NCBI GenBank assembly: GCA_002005505.1
Contig: MVGU01001084.1
Coordinates: 131,001 to 195,000, forward strand
Source of the DNA: Botryococcus braunii
Taxonomy: Eukaryota; Chlorophyta; Trebouxiophyceae
Direction of reading: 5' to 3'
Length of the DNA stretch: 64,000 bases
Shown here: positions 42,463-58,092 of the stretch, one piece after another
Layout of the letters: every line of letters begins with the position of its first letter
Position numbering within the stretch: the stretch's first letter is position 1
The notes under the pieces: generated by a model
Told to the model about the DNA's origin: nothing
Seen by the model: only the letters and a program-made list of their open reading frames with translations
The model's database searches: none
Translations under genes and position numbers: made by a program

Positions 42463-43592
42463 TGTTGTGAAATAATATGGGAACCCTAGGGTTTGAGGTT
42501 CCCCGTAGCGTGTGCCTTCGTGTGTGAAGTGGCTGATGGACATTAAATAGTCACTTTCCAGTCGTTTGTAGACATGTGGAACTCGTGGTGTAGTTTGGAA
42601 GGTACACTTGGCATGTGACTAGCCCCTTGTGTTATGCTTGGAGCTTGCCATGCGGCAATCTCAAAGGTGATGTCTACTAATGTGGTTGCCTGTCTTTGAG
42701 GATTAGTCGATTCGAGAAGTCATGACCTCGAGTTTACTATCATCCTCTTGTGTGCCTTGGAGGTTCAAGTGATGTACTCATGAAGGGCAATTAGCTCTCT
42801 TCTTGAGTAATTGCTAGGTCTGACCTTTGTACCCAGGAAACACTAGGGTACTCTTAAAGGTCATAGGAGTTCCTTGGAAGTTAGGAAACGTGCTGAGGAT
42901 TTGACCTCCTTGAAGCGCGTGTGAGTGGCAGTTCCGTAGGGACCCGGATTATTGTCGTACGGTCCCGTCGGAGTCAGTGTAGCTGGTAGGCTCGGAGGCC
43001 TAGAACTTAGGAATTCTAGCCTCGTCCACCTACCGTTTAGTTTCCTTTGGCCTTGCGTCATATGGGACGGCTTGGCATTCTATCATCAGTCTTGATGGTG
43101 GATAGCCTCGACTCCTTGTCCCTTGTGCGCATGGTGCGACAGGACTCGTACTACACGTCCTTACGTTTTCTGTGACATACATGGTGATGGCACAGGTAAG
43201 ACTGCCCTTAGTTAGGTTGCTTTGTTAAGCTACGATACTTTGTGTAAAGTCTTGATGGTGGATAGCCTCGACTCCTTGTCCCTTGTGCGCATGGTGCGAC
43301 AGGACTCGTACTACACGTCCTTACGTTTTCTGTGACATACATGGTTATGGCACAGGTGGCCTTGTTAGATGGTGTTCCTAACAAGTGTCTGGAGTTATCT
43401 CCTGCTCTGGAGTCGTCCAAGTGGAGTCGTCCATCAGGAGCGTGCTTGAAGCGTTGTCTCATGTTTCGACAAAGGGTTGGATGGTGTTCCCAACCTAATT
43501 TAATGTTTTCATTCTGAAGTAATTGTGGTCTAATGTTATGGCTTCATCGAACTTCTTTTTCATGTTATCGCCGATTCGAATTTGTTCTTTCA
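42463..43592 (+). repeat. right LTR
   Basis: 1,130 bp, the same as the left LTR by eye except for its end (TTCTTTCA). Confidence 0.93.
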
Positions 43593-43627
43593 CAAACTTC
43601 TCAAGTTCTTTCAACTTAGAATATCAT

Positions 43628-43675
43628 GGCTCACTAGTGCTACTAGTGTCAATTAGATTTTCACAAGGAGAACTT
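43628..43675. repeat. right arm of the split inverted-repeat element
   Basis: Reverse complement of 37691-37735; begins GGCTCACTAGTGCTACTAGT. Confidence 0.75.
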
Positions 43676-43699
43676 GAGCCGGGAATTAATCGACGAGGA

Positions 43700-45840
43700 A
43701 GATGTTCGGAGGGACACCCCCCCCCCCCAACACACATATATTTTAAGCCCCGAAATCCCCTTTAGACGATCAACTCGCACGGGCGCTACCCGGAGGGTTC
43801 CTGGGGGCCAAGTTGTCAGGAAGATCGATCCTTGCACAGCATAGTGAGTACCTACTCGAGCTCGTATACGGTCAGAATTTAGTAGTAGCTTGCAGAAAAT
43901 GTATAAGTTTGTAAGTGGCTAGGTGCACGCGGGAATTATTTCTCCCCGTTGCTAGCAATAGCATATATTCAGCGCTAATTTCATAGTCTCTCCCAATTAA
44001 AAAGTGGATGAAGTGGCTGAGCTCTTAACAGCGCATGCAATTAACCATGTTCAAATCGCTTTGTTCTGCTAGCACTCAAAGATTAAACAACCTTGGTTAA
44101 CGTTGCCCAGTGTCACAATGCGCTTGCCCTGTTGTTAGCAAGAAATTATATTCCCGCATGCGAGATTTATGGTAGGCGGCTCGGACCGGCTTCACTCTTT
44201 ACTCTAAATTAGCTGTATATTTACAGCTACGTACATACAGCTACGTAGCTGCTGAGTAGCTATTCAGTTACAGCCTAATTAGACTGTGACTGAGTGGCTA
44301 CTTTATAAACAGCTGGGCAGGCTATAGCCTGGCGGCCTGCCGTTAAAGAAAGAAAGGAAAACAAGAAAGCCTAGCTGTTTACTATTGGGCTAGTAATCCG
44401 TTAGCAGGGATTACTAGCCTAATTAAGCTGAAACTGGCCCGATCAGTTTTAGCTTGCAAGCTTGAGGAAGGTACAAAGTACTTCTGTGAAACTTAAGGAA
44501 GGAAACTTTCCTTGAAGTTGTCACTAGCGCTAGCACCAGCAGTCCGGGTTGAAGTCCATGAATCCGCAGACTCTTGCATAACACATTCATTCCTGCACGT
44601 GCCCATGCAGCTGAGCTTTGTGGTGTTGGCAGAATGAAGTTGCAGTTTTTTTTTGACAGGCTCCCCCCCGGGGGGGGGGGGGGGGAGGGAAGGAGGGGGT
44701 TGAGTAGTGGGCTTTGTTTAGTTTAAACTTCGATTGATTTTGAGTTGGATTGATTTCAGTACTGTGGGATTCATTTTTGATTACATAAGAGATAGTCGAA
44801 GCCCCCGCACCATCCCCAAGCAAATCCATCCCCCAAGTTGGGGGCCCCAACCCTAAACTCGCAAATCAACCCCCCCATAAGGGAGCCGCGCAGCCAGTTG
44901 CCGCCCCACGGCCCGAGCAATCGTGAAGCTCACCTGCGGGTGCGTAAAGAAGCACACGAGGTCCTCATGCGGTACTAAAGCGTGATTCATTTCAGTCCCC
45001 CGCTAATATTTTTTCTCGTTGAAAATAAGGCAGAAGAAGTTACATCTGTAAGAAAAGAAGTTCCTCGTGCTGCTCACCAGAAGGAAGGAAGGAAGGATGG
45101 AATCTTGTCGATGCTGGCTATTCCTAGCAGATGAATTCATAAAGCGGCTTCACAATCCAGTCAAGCTGCTTGAAGTACGAGCACTAGAAGCCGCCGCTCC
45201 CACCCCGGTCGTTAGCGATATTACCTAATTGCCAACTGGCTGCAAGCCATATTGAACAATCCATAAGCTGCGATCCTGATGATCCATGATCAGTGAAAAT
45301 TATTTATTGTTCCCGCCAAATTATCGTCGATTTCCTATCCCTGATCATCAATCATTAACCTGCCCCCTATGGGGTGCAGGTTTTCCGCAGCCGGGGGGCG
45401 GTTGCCTTGGATGCCCGCTGGGGAGGCTGATAATGGGGACGCGGAGGTAACGCCTCGGCCGCGCAAGAATCTACGCGTTTTGGTAGGGGAGACAAATAAT
45501 TTCGGAATAAATTCGGTTGCCAACTGTCTCAGAAATAAGCAGGCCTCAGCTCCGCCGAGATGCGGCGTAGCTCCGGGGTCCGGAAGCCATCCGTAAGCCC
45601 TCTAAATCGCAAATCTAGCGTGGGAAGATGGGAAGGGGCGGCGTGGCAGCCTGAGCGGAGGCTTTTGTACAGCCTTTGTACAGCTTTGTATTGCGGTGTA
45701 TTGCAGGGTGACGCCGCGCTGTCGAAGCGCCGCAGAGGCCAATTCGCGCCACGTGACCCTGCCATGTGCTTGTACTGCTGCGCTGTCCAGGGGCGCTTCA
45801 AGGGGCGTCATACTGCCACCTGATTCATGTGAATCACATG
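43700..45840. other. no gene recognised; AT-rich then CG-rich
   Basis: Contains C and G runs (43718-43728 and 44677-44693), short TACGTAGCTGC-type repeats near 44220-44270, and copy 3 of the dispersed repeat. Frames at 45369-45596 and 45560-45823 are short and unrecognised. Confidence 0.4.
44150..44212 (+). repeat. dispersed repeat copy 3
   Basis: CCCGCATGCGAGATTTATGG, then GGCTTCACTCTTTACTCTAA, as in copies 1 and 2. Confidence 0.6.
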
Positions 45841-45848
45841 ATGTGAAT

Positions 45849-46744
45849 CTGTCATGTGCTGTGTTGCTGACAGCTTGGGATGTCGGCAGGCTGAGGTGCG
45901 GACTTGGCAAGGACGCAGGCGTTGAGAAGATTTACAAATTCTTGGGGAAAGCAGTCGCCGTCGCAGCAGCGTAGACTAGTATTGGGGAGGGGAATCAGCG
46001 TTAGCAAGGTGGTGGAGCCGCTGGTGTGACGAGTTGACGATGCGAGGTTGCGGTTCCTTCAGAAAATGACGTGACGAACGACAAACTGTGGGGGGTATGT
46101 TACGGCTTCGTAAGGAAAAAGCTAGCGGGATGAGAAGCTGTGTTGTGTCTGTCCCAGCGTCCGTGCTTTGGCATCCCGAAGTGCCGAAGTCCGAGCTTCG
46201 CCTCCTGCGCTACTTCTGCTACCATCTGAATTTCAGTTTTTTGGTCTGATGTTAGACACTTGTCGGAAGTAAGCGGTATGCAATAGTTGATCGCAGCTGT
46301 CATGTGCTGTGTTGCTGACAGCTTGGGATGTCGGCAGGCTGAGGTGCGGACTTGGCAAGGACGCAGGCGTTGAGAAGATTTACAAATTCTTGGGGAAAGC
46401 AGTCGCCGTCGCAGCAGCGTAGACTAGTATTTGGGAGGGGAATCAGCGTTAGCAAGGTGGTGGAACCGCTGGCGTGACGAGTTGACGATGCGAGGTTGCG
46501 GTTCCTTCAGAAAATGACGTGACGAACGACAAACTGTGGGAGGTATGTTACGGCTTCGTAATGAAAAAGCTAGCGGGATGAGAAGCTGTGTTGTGTCTGT
46601 CCCAGCGTCCGTGCTTTGGCATCCCGAAGTGCCGAAGTCCGAGCTTCGCCTCCTGCGCCACTTCTGCTACCATCTGAATTTCAGTTTTTTGTTCTGATGC
46701 TAGACACTTGTCGGAAGTAAGCGGTATGCAATACTTGATCGCAA
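45849..46744 (+). repeat. 448-bp tandem duplication
   Basis: Copy 1 45849-46296 and copy 2 46297-46744 start CTGTCATGTGCTGTGTTGCT and end TTGATCGCA. They differ at only about ten positions, so the duplication is fairly young. Confidence 0.95.
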
Positions 46745-47075
46745 CGCAAGCAAGTTGAACTGCAGGTCGTAAAGGACTCGGCTCTGTTTAGTCATTTTGG
46801 TGATCCATACCATGCTTTTCAATGATGTATATCAGCAAAACAACAGTTCATTTTGGACTCGCTTTCGATCTATCACCAAAAAGCTCGTGCGGCACGAAGT
46901 TGACAGAACCGCGGCACAGGTTGGTAGAAGTCGATGTGACGACTGTCAATAAAGATCTGAATGTAAGTGGGGAGGTCGCAGATGCAGATCCAAGGAGACT
47001 GCCTATTGCCAAAGCACTGCAGAGCTGCAGGTAAAGCCACGGACAGGTCGGAATGGTGTACGGGGAATATAGGAT

Positions 47076-47224
47076 GCAATGTAAAATCTGGTATAATGAC
47101 CCAAGTCAACTTGTGAGTTGTTAAAGAACATAAACGCAGCAAGCAACCTATGCAATGTAAACTCTGATATAATGAGCCAAGTCAACTTGTGAGTTGTTAA
47201 AGAATCTAAACGCAGCAAGCAACC
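47076..47224 (+). repeat. 74-bp tandem duplication
   Basis: Two copies of GCAATGTAAAATCTGGTATA through to CGCAGCAAGCAACC, with a few differences. Confidence 0.9.
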
Positions 47225-47563
47225 ATTTCAAACCCTCCATCCTCAGAAATACTCAGCTTCTCATACCTATCATGCATCTGATCAGTGATGATTCCAGATT
47301 CCATATCCAAGATCACCGTATCCAAAATCAATACCGGTAGACAGACACACATCCCTGCACGCAAGCCCACACATAGACACACACACACCCACCTAGCAAA
47401 ACAACAACACTCCCACACAAACACACACACACCACCGAACCCACACCCACACAGAAGGTTGCTGTCAGTGAAGCATCGAGGAAAATGTAGAGAGAAAAAC
47501 AGGTGATAACGGAAAGGAAGAAATGTTTGTGATTCACCGATAACAATCGAAACTGAGGCACTA

Positions 47564-47872
<309 letters not shown>

Positions 47873-47877
47873 TGCAG

Positions 47878-48540
47878 ATGGTCGATGTGGTACTGTGTGT
47901 GGCCATGTGTGTCAGGTGTGATAGAAGCACAGAGTGCAAAAGCGGGGTTGAGTCAAGGATAACGGTTTCAACGTGTTGCAAAGATCAACCAGTATACTGT
48001 AGAATTGAACATAACAGTTGTTGGGTGGTGCAGGAAGAATTGGCAGCGCATTCCAAACAGCATAATGTTAAGCCGCAATGAATGTGGAGTCTAGAATCCT
48101 GAATCTTGAATCTGGAATCTGGACCCTTGAATCTTGAATCTGGAATCTTGAATCTTGAAGCTTGACTCTGGAAGCATCAACTTTAGTCTGGAAGAAATGC
48201 AACAATGACTTTCTTACATGTATGCATGATTGCATCTACACTCCACTAGGCCACTAGTCTTGCTAGCCTGCTGTTTAGGTTGTTGACAATGGGGTGCTTG
48301 TCTTTGTCAGTGTCATGGTAAGCCATGAGACACTGTTACAACAGTGGACCAGTGTATTTGCTGATATCCCCAGCACCTGCGGTATAGAAGTGCAAGTGCA
48401 CAAACTGTTGTGTTGCCTGTTTGTAGCAGAAACTGTGGAAGATGAAGATAGTGTCAAAACATTTTCAACTGCCATGAGTAAGAGTCACATCACAGGGGCT
48501 GTCTTGGGTAGTGCAAACCAGCTGTGGACACACCTGTGAT
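47878..48540 (+). other. possible coding leader of the Helitron gene
   Basis: Two plus frames read as ordinary protein: 47878-48081 (MVDVVLCVAMCVRCDRSTEC, Cys-rich) and 48294-48539 (ending AVLGSANQLWTHL). They lie just upstream of and on the same strand as the Rep frame, and may be upstream parts of it broken by stop codons or introns. Between them, 48089-48180 is a short GAATCTTGAATCTG tandem repeat. No domain recognised. Confidence 0.3.
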
Positions 48541-48563
48541 TCCAAGGTCCCATCAAAAAATTC

Positions 48564-51500
48564 ATGGTAAAGGGAGCTGTGCGTTTGTTTCTGAAGCGTT
48601 GGAAAGCTTCCAAAGTGGATTTTGTGATGCAAGGATGTCCTGGAAGTGACACTCTTCCTGGGTTGGTGCTGAGTGCATACTCTCATATGCGTAAAGCAGG
48701 AGTGGGGTGGGTAGACATGAGTCAAGGAATGGCATGGTCTATCTGCAAAATGTGGACAAGCCAGGCCCTTTGTGTAAGCGCGCTGCAATCAAAGTTTGGT
48801 TACCTGCCTTCTTCCCCTGCTGCAATGTCTGAGTGTGTCAAAACTGATGTGTGGGTGTATATGAATATGACAACGCTTCCAGCTGCAATAGTAACAACAA
48901 TCTTTAACAATGTCAGCAACATTGCATTCACATGTGAAAATGTAATACAGGCTTGCATATTTATGGCTAATGAGGCCACACCTGGCTGCATGCTTCCGGA
49001 TATTTCAGCAATCGCAAACCAATTTCAGCAAGGTCTGCATGCTTCAGAGGAGATCCCAGAAGCAGCACAGCATATGATGCATGAAACTGTGGCTGTAAAT
49101 GTGGTAGATTTTGTATGGAAATCCTGTTCTTTTATATTGCAACATGTGCAGCATCCCTCCCCCGTGTTGTCCAAGTACATAGGTGGCATTGTCAGTATAT
49201 GGGACAGCCGGCAAGCGAAAGTGGCACCTTCTGAGGTTGGCAGGACTGGGTGTTTGCAAACAGAAACAGCACAGGCAGACCAAGAACACGTTACAATACC
49301 TGCAACTCCAGTGACTTGTACACACGCATCGGTAACAACACATGCTGCAACTGAAAACCTGGCCACACAATCTCCTGCCACACAGCGCACTAGGCAACCA
49401 GCAACCCAACGCACTAGGCATCGACGACCACCACGATCCAAAGAGGATGCATGGGGAGAGAGGGTTAAGCGATTCAAGCTGGCATGTGGGTGCATCGATT
49501 CCTTCTGTTCCTCTTGCTTACGAGTAAAACGGCAGGACGAAGTGCAAGACTGCACAGACGAACCGTTTGCTGCGGAAACAATGGGGGATCGGATAAACAC
49601 GAGGCTGGCCAGGTGGCGTCCGCACAGCGATGCAAAGTACCGATGCTGCCGATCGTGCAGGTCCAACCTCAGGACTAAACCTCGCTGGAAACCTAAGTAT
49701 GCCCCTCTGAATGTCATTCATCCGGCAATCGCAAAATTGAACAGATTTGAAGCTGCACTTCTCGCAGCCATCATTCCTTTTCAACGCATTGTAACATTGC
49801 CGACGACGATGCAAAAGGGGTTGAAGGGGCATGTTATCTGCGTGCCGAGCGATGGACGGAAGCTGGAACAGGTTTTGCCAAACGATTACCGGCCATATGT
49901 CGTGTACTCGGGCAAGCTACTGCGCAAGATATCCCACAGACATGCTTACAAAAGCGGGTTCATCCGAGCAGATTGTTTGCAAGCAGCAATCGAAGCACTT
50001 CTGAAAACCCCAGTGTATCAGAACTTTGAATTCGATCCTTCCAAGCTGCAAAAGCTACAAGCAGACTTTCCAGATCCTGGCAGTCTCAGCCATGAAGAGC
50101 AGGATGACGCTGCAGGAGCTGTAGATAATCACGAAGCAGGACCCAAGGATGAGAACCATGCAGTCCAACGTGCAGGAGCTGCAGGTAATGACTTAGCAGG
50201 ACCCCAAGATGATGACAATGAGGTCGAAGAGACTCAAGGGAGGGCTCCAGACACCGACACCTGCATATTCGAAAACAATGTGCATCAGATCCTCGATAAC
50301 TTTACTAGATATCATGATGCAGAGAGCACAGAAGCGCAGCAAGAAGAGCCGAATGCGGAAACCATACGAGTACTGCAGCAGCAAGAGATCAGAGTAGCAC
50401 CGGCCGAAGGCAACATGCCTGTTCCTTGCTGGCAAGATCAGGACCTGAAAGCCAAGATGTTTCCACAAGTCTTTGGTGGCTACTTCGAAGAGAACCCCGA
50501 TGGCCTGACCAAACATCAGCTGAATATGCAACAACTCTTGCACGTAGATCGGCGGTTTGGCAGCAGTACAGAGCTGCTGTTTCACATGCTGCGCGACGAG
50601 CAAACAGCTGCTGTCTTTGCTGCAGCTTTCTTCAGCATGCAGAAAGGCCGGGTAAAAAGCAAGCACATCACTGTCGGCAACGCGCAAGATGCTGCGTTCA
50701 TAAAGGGATCTATTTTGCAAGAAGATGGTGTGTTGCATTTGCAACACCTGCGCACCTCACCCGATTATATGAAAGCCATGCGGCGAGACTTCTTGGCGTT
50801 TTTAAGAGGCTGCGGCACCCCAACCTTCTTTTTTACAGCTTCATGTGCAGACACCAAGTGGGTGGAACTATTGCAAACTCTGTATTACCAACAGCATCAA
50901 AGGCATCCAACTGACGAAGAGTTGGAAAATCTGTCTTTCAAACAGCGGTGTGAACTGGTCAGCAGTGATCCAATACTAGTGGCCAAATATTATTACACGC
51001 GCATGGAAAGTTTGTTCGATAACATCATCGACAAGACCGATGTCCTGGGAGAAGTCACTGATCGAGCACATGTCGAAGAAGCCCAAAAGCGAGGGACGCC
51101 TCACCGTCACAGTTTGCTTTGGGTGAAAGACAGCCCCAAGTTTGATAAAGATGATCCGACAAAGGATGCTGCATGTGAAGATTTCATAGATCAGTACATC
51201 ACCACCGATCTCCTATCTCTTCCAGAGCACCTGCGCACCTTGCATACTCATGTGTGTGCCAGGGGCAAATGCTTGAACAAAAAAGGGGACTGCCGCTTCA
51301 ACGCTCCCTGGTATCCCATGCGTCGCAGCCGCATCTTGCGCAGCCTCGACCTTCCAGAAGACGAAGCAAAAGCTGCGGCACAGGACCTGAAGCGAATCCA
51401 TGCCGTGTTAGCACGACTGGATGCAGTCCTCCGATCAAAAGAAGCATTGTCAGGAGAGGATGAAGCTCTGGCTCAAGTCACCTTTGACCAATTTTTGGCA

Positions 51501-52041
51501 GCATGCGCTGTGACGGAGGCAGATTACGAGAGAGCAATAGCTGCAGCTTTGAAACGGCCTGCAGTTGTACTTTACAAAAGGCAACCTCAACACATTCGAG
51601 TCAACACTTTCAACGCCAAAATCACCAGTGTATGGGAAGCCCACACGGATGTGCAATTCATTTTGGATGAGCATGCCTGTGTTCAGTACTTGACAAGTTA
51701 TATGCTGAAAGGTGATCGGCGCATCAGCCAGGCCTTGCATGACATCATCTCCAAAGCTCGAGGGGATGACGATCTGGCAGCTGCAATCCGGAGTGCAGGG
51801 CTGAAGTTTATGCACATGTCCGAAGTGAGTGCTCAGATGGTGGCGTTCCTACTGTTGCAGTACCCCTTGCGCTACCTCAGCCGCGCTGTGTTCTTCATTG
51901 ACAGTTGCCCAACGAAGCATAATCTTAAAGAACAAAAGCTGGCTGAAAGGCATGCCTGCTGAGTCCCTGGACGTGTTCATTGGGGAAATTGGGGGCAGGT
52001 TCCGCCTCTCCCCTCGGAAGGCCCCTATATTTGATCAATGA
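48564..52041 (+). pseudogene. Helitron Rep (HUH, two-tyrosine) protein, helicase lost
   Basis: The main frame 48564-51962 encodes 1,132 residues. N-terminal third is unassigned and ends in a Cys/His-poor zinc-like cluster (C308, C310, C315, C318; C361, C362, C365). Residues of about 395-500 match the conserved pre-Rep region of Helitrons (IPFQRIVTLPTTMQKG). The Rep domain follows: FFFTASCADTKW (about 753-765), the HUH metal motif GTPHRHSLLW (H847, H849), the catalytic pair in QYLTSYMLK (Y1042 and Y1046), and EVSAQMVAFLLLQYPLRYLS. Near 51,920 the natural reading passes into another frame (ESLDVFIGEIGGRFRLSPRK) that stops at 52,041. Helitron transposases normally continue into a Pif1-type helicase; none follows. 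Terminal TC and CTRR-hairpin ends were not located. Confidence 0.9.
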
Positions 52042-52829
52042 TCCATTCGGCGGCAGGGCGGCCAAGTAGCTAGGGGCGCACCCCCGACAACTAGGCCAAT
52101 CCTAGATCACGGTTTTAAACCCGATGCTCACCCGCAGAGTGTGATCCCGGCGTCCTCGCTTTCCAATCGCGCTTGCCCTTACCCTGAGCTCATAGAAGAC
52201 AGACCCGAAGGTCAATTGGTCTGTGAAGGCGGGTTCGGTCCTGTCTATGGGATTTGGGAGGCTGCGTTTTGGCGAGCGTGGCTAGATCGCGGCGACAGCG
52301 TCGGCTCCTTGACTGCAACTGGAAGCTGCACAGTTTGCTGACCATTGTAAACAACTAGGTACGAGTAATAGGTACCAGGCTTGATTTCAGCTCCAGGCTC
52401 TGACAGTTGTGAGTGGACCTGGCAATCACGGATCTTAGGTGCAGGAATGCCAACCATTACAATACCTGTGTGACGTCAAAGATCACTGACTTGGCTGCAA
52501 TTCATTTTTTTTATGTTTGCTACATTTGTGGCAATCGTAGAAGGTCTTCCCGGATGATGCACGACTGCTGTTTGGAACACAATGTCGGAAGCCTGTCGGT
52601 CAGTCCATGCACTTCCATGCCACCAATCATTACCGTATTCTGGAGTTTCTTCTGTATTCCTGCCTTCTCAAGCATAAAACCTGTTTCATATGTATGGCGG
52701 TAGACTACCTCTGACCGGAGTGCAACCCGGAGCCATCTTGCGAATGCACAGAACTATTTCCAACAGACCGTTTTACCTCGTTTTTGGTGCTGAGTGCTAC
52801 TCACAAGCAATTTCTGTCGTTCAGGGAAA
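52042..52829. other. no gene recognised
   Basis: Mixed sequence between the Helitron relic and the proline-rich gene. Frames are under 100 codons and unrecognised. The promoter of the downstream gene should lie in its right part. Confidence 0.4.
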
Positions 52830-55924
<3,095 letters not shown>

Positions 55925-55937
55925 GCTAGTGTAGCGA

Positions 55938-56070
55938 AGCGCCTCCGAGCTTGATTAACGCCTTCGAGCTTGATTAGCGCCTCTGAGCTTGATTAGCGCC
56001 TCTGAGCTTGATTAGCGCCTCTGAGCTTGATTAGCGCCTCTGAGCTTGATTAGCCCTTTCGAGCTGGATC
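55938..56070 (+). repeat. 19-bp tandem repeat, about seven copies
   Basis: Unit GCGCCTCTGAGCTTGATTA starting 14 bp after the TAA stop of the proline-rich gene, so probably in its 3' untranslated region. The four central copies are identical. Confidence 0.93.
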
Positions 56071-56079
56071 AGGGACCGC

Positions 56080-58090
56080 GGTACAAATACATGCGCGTCT
56101 CCATTCACAGCGGTGGGATAGATCCCGGCATGGCCATGGGTAGCTCTGTGCACAGCATATACTGTACAGTGTACTTCAGTACAGGGTTACCGGTGTCAAC
56201 CAGCTCCATTCCTGATGTTAGTTCGCAATGCCCAGTGAATTCTTCTTCACAGGAGCATGCATATTCCTGATTCTGTACTTTTCATGGGGACCATCAATGA
56301 TTACCCGAAAGAGGTCGATACGTGACTATTCGGGCATTGGGGAGCCTGGGACTGACATATTTCACTTTTCCCTTTAAAGATGGTGGACTGGTGCTGTTAG
56401 ATTCCTCGTACTCGTGTACTTGGTGCCGTTAGACTTCTCGCTCACCACATTCCACATTTCTTCCTTTCTCCAGCTTCACTGTAGCAAGACCACTTCTCAG
56501 CGAAGGGGTCGAACATACGTTTGTTCTCGGCGGGTACCCCTTGGGTCACCTCCTGACACCTGTTCGTGCCTCTGCACAGTTCCAGGTACTTGCGTGCTTC
56601 CGCAACGTGCAGACCAACCCCCTGCAGATACATTCCTCCGTAAGTTTCAACAGTTTCGTCAGAAAATTTACGGAGGTGAAACTTGCAGCAAGTTGCAAAT
56701 GCGCTTGAAATTTGCAAAGCGCTTGAAATGCTGTTCAAGTGAAGAACGCCACAGGCGTCTTGCGAGCTGGTGAGTCATGTGACCAAACACCGCCACGCAT
56801 GGCAGTGCTAAACTGCGTCACTTGAAACGGCTTAGCTGTCGACGGTGGTCTCTGGGGTGTCCAGAGAGCGGTCTCTAGCGATCTGCTTGGGAAAAATTAA
56901 CTGAAATATATATATTTCATGACGTATATTCTTTTTTACATGTCGTCGAGATTTTGCCTTTCTTTGCAAGCGAAATAGTCTTATTGTTTGATGATCTCAT
57001 TATCATGATGATGCAAGGAATCTGACCATCGACCATATATATATGATTGGCCAGATATGTGTTTATGTGAAATTTCAAGGAGGCACCTCGTTAAGGAATT
57101 CTAGAAACTTTGTATACTGGAGTGCGGCAGAATGCTGAGCTCACATAACAGACGCGTGCTAAGTCTGAACGGGTGCTTGTTATGCATAAGAAAAAGTGTT
57201 AAATGTGCATGACCCGGAATATGGTGTGCGCTTACGTAAGCCGTATACGATAGCCTTCAACCTTTCTTATAAAGTGTGCAGGTACACGCGGCACACGCGG
57301 AGATAGGCATTATTAGGCTCGTCGGGCATTGCTAAACAAGGTGGCCGAACGGGTGCTTATGAGCCGACTAGAGTTTTCGGAACTCGACCACGATATGATA
57401 TGTCAGAAGTTGTTGGTACCTATAACGGTACACCAAGTTCTTTTGATCAATGAGACGTAATATCATATACGTCACGTAACTTTATGCAGGGGAGCTGGTG
57501 CACCATCTCTCAGATTCCATTGATCAATTGATCAAGAAGGGATAATTGGGTGCAAGTGAGTGAGGCCAAGTAACCATATATAGAAGCCAGTCACTTCAAG
57601 CGATATCCCATAAACCATGATTTGGGCAACTCGTACCATCTGTGCCCCGGCAGTTTATTGCCGAAGTAAACGTTTTATCGCATAATATGCCAATTGAACA
57701 TAGGATTTTCTGGAACACCCGCTTTTAGAATTTTGTGTTCTTCCGCCAGTTGGATTGTGCCGGATTCATTAGTAGTTCCTTCAGCTCCTTTATTAGTAGT
57801 TAGGGCTAAGGATTTAAGGTTCAAAAGAAATATTGGAGCTGCGGAAGAGTTCCAACGGAACAAGGAACAAGCGTATGTTCCGTTGCCAGTTTCTCTTTCA
57901 TTACAGCTTTTTGTTGAGTTGTGAACATATCTATAGGGCTCATTGTGCCTTAGGTGATCTTGTGGTATACAATACATATAGGTCGAACATAAGGTACGAG
58001 GGTTTACAGGCTCTTGAACGAACATCAGGTACATTTAGATCTAGATCACACGTTTTGTGAATATGCTCCTGAGGCTGTCGTCGACGCAAT
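56080..58090. other. no gene recognised
   Basis: Mixed to AT-rich sequence. A palindromic TGAAATATATATATTTCA lies near 56,902-56,919. Frames at 56414-56773 and 57675-58034 (minus) are the longest and have no recognised domain. Confidence 0.4.
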
Positions 58091-58092
58091 GT

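Larger units (their letters stand above)
37775..43592 (+). mobile_element. LTR retrotransposon without gag-pol (LARD-like)
   Basis: Two direct LTRs of equal length (1,130 bp; 37775-38904 and 42463-43592) start TGTTGTGAAATAAT. The right LTR ends CA and the left TA, the only difference noticed by eye. Internal region is 3,558 bp. The primer site follows LTR 1 at once and a polypurine stretch precedes LTR 2. The 5-bp target duplication CAAAC is present. No internal frame exceeds about 125 codons and no protease, reverse transcriptase, RNase H or integrase motif was found, so it depends on proteins made elsewhere or has lost its genes. LTR identity suggests recent insertion, though LTR gene conversion could also explain it. 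Confidence 0.93.
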
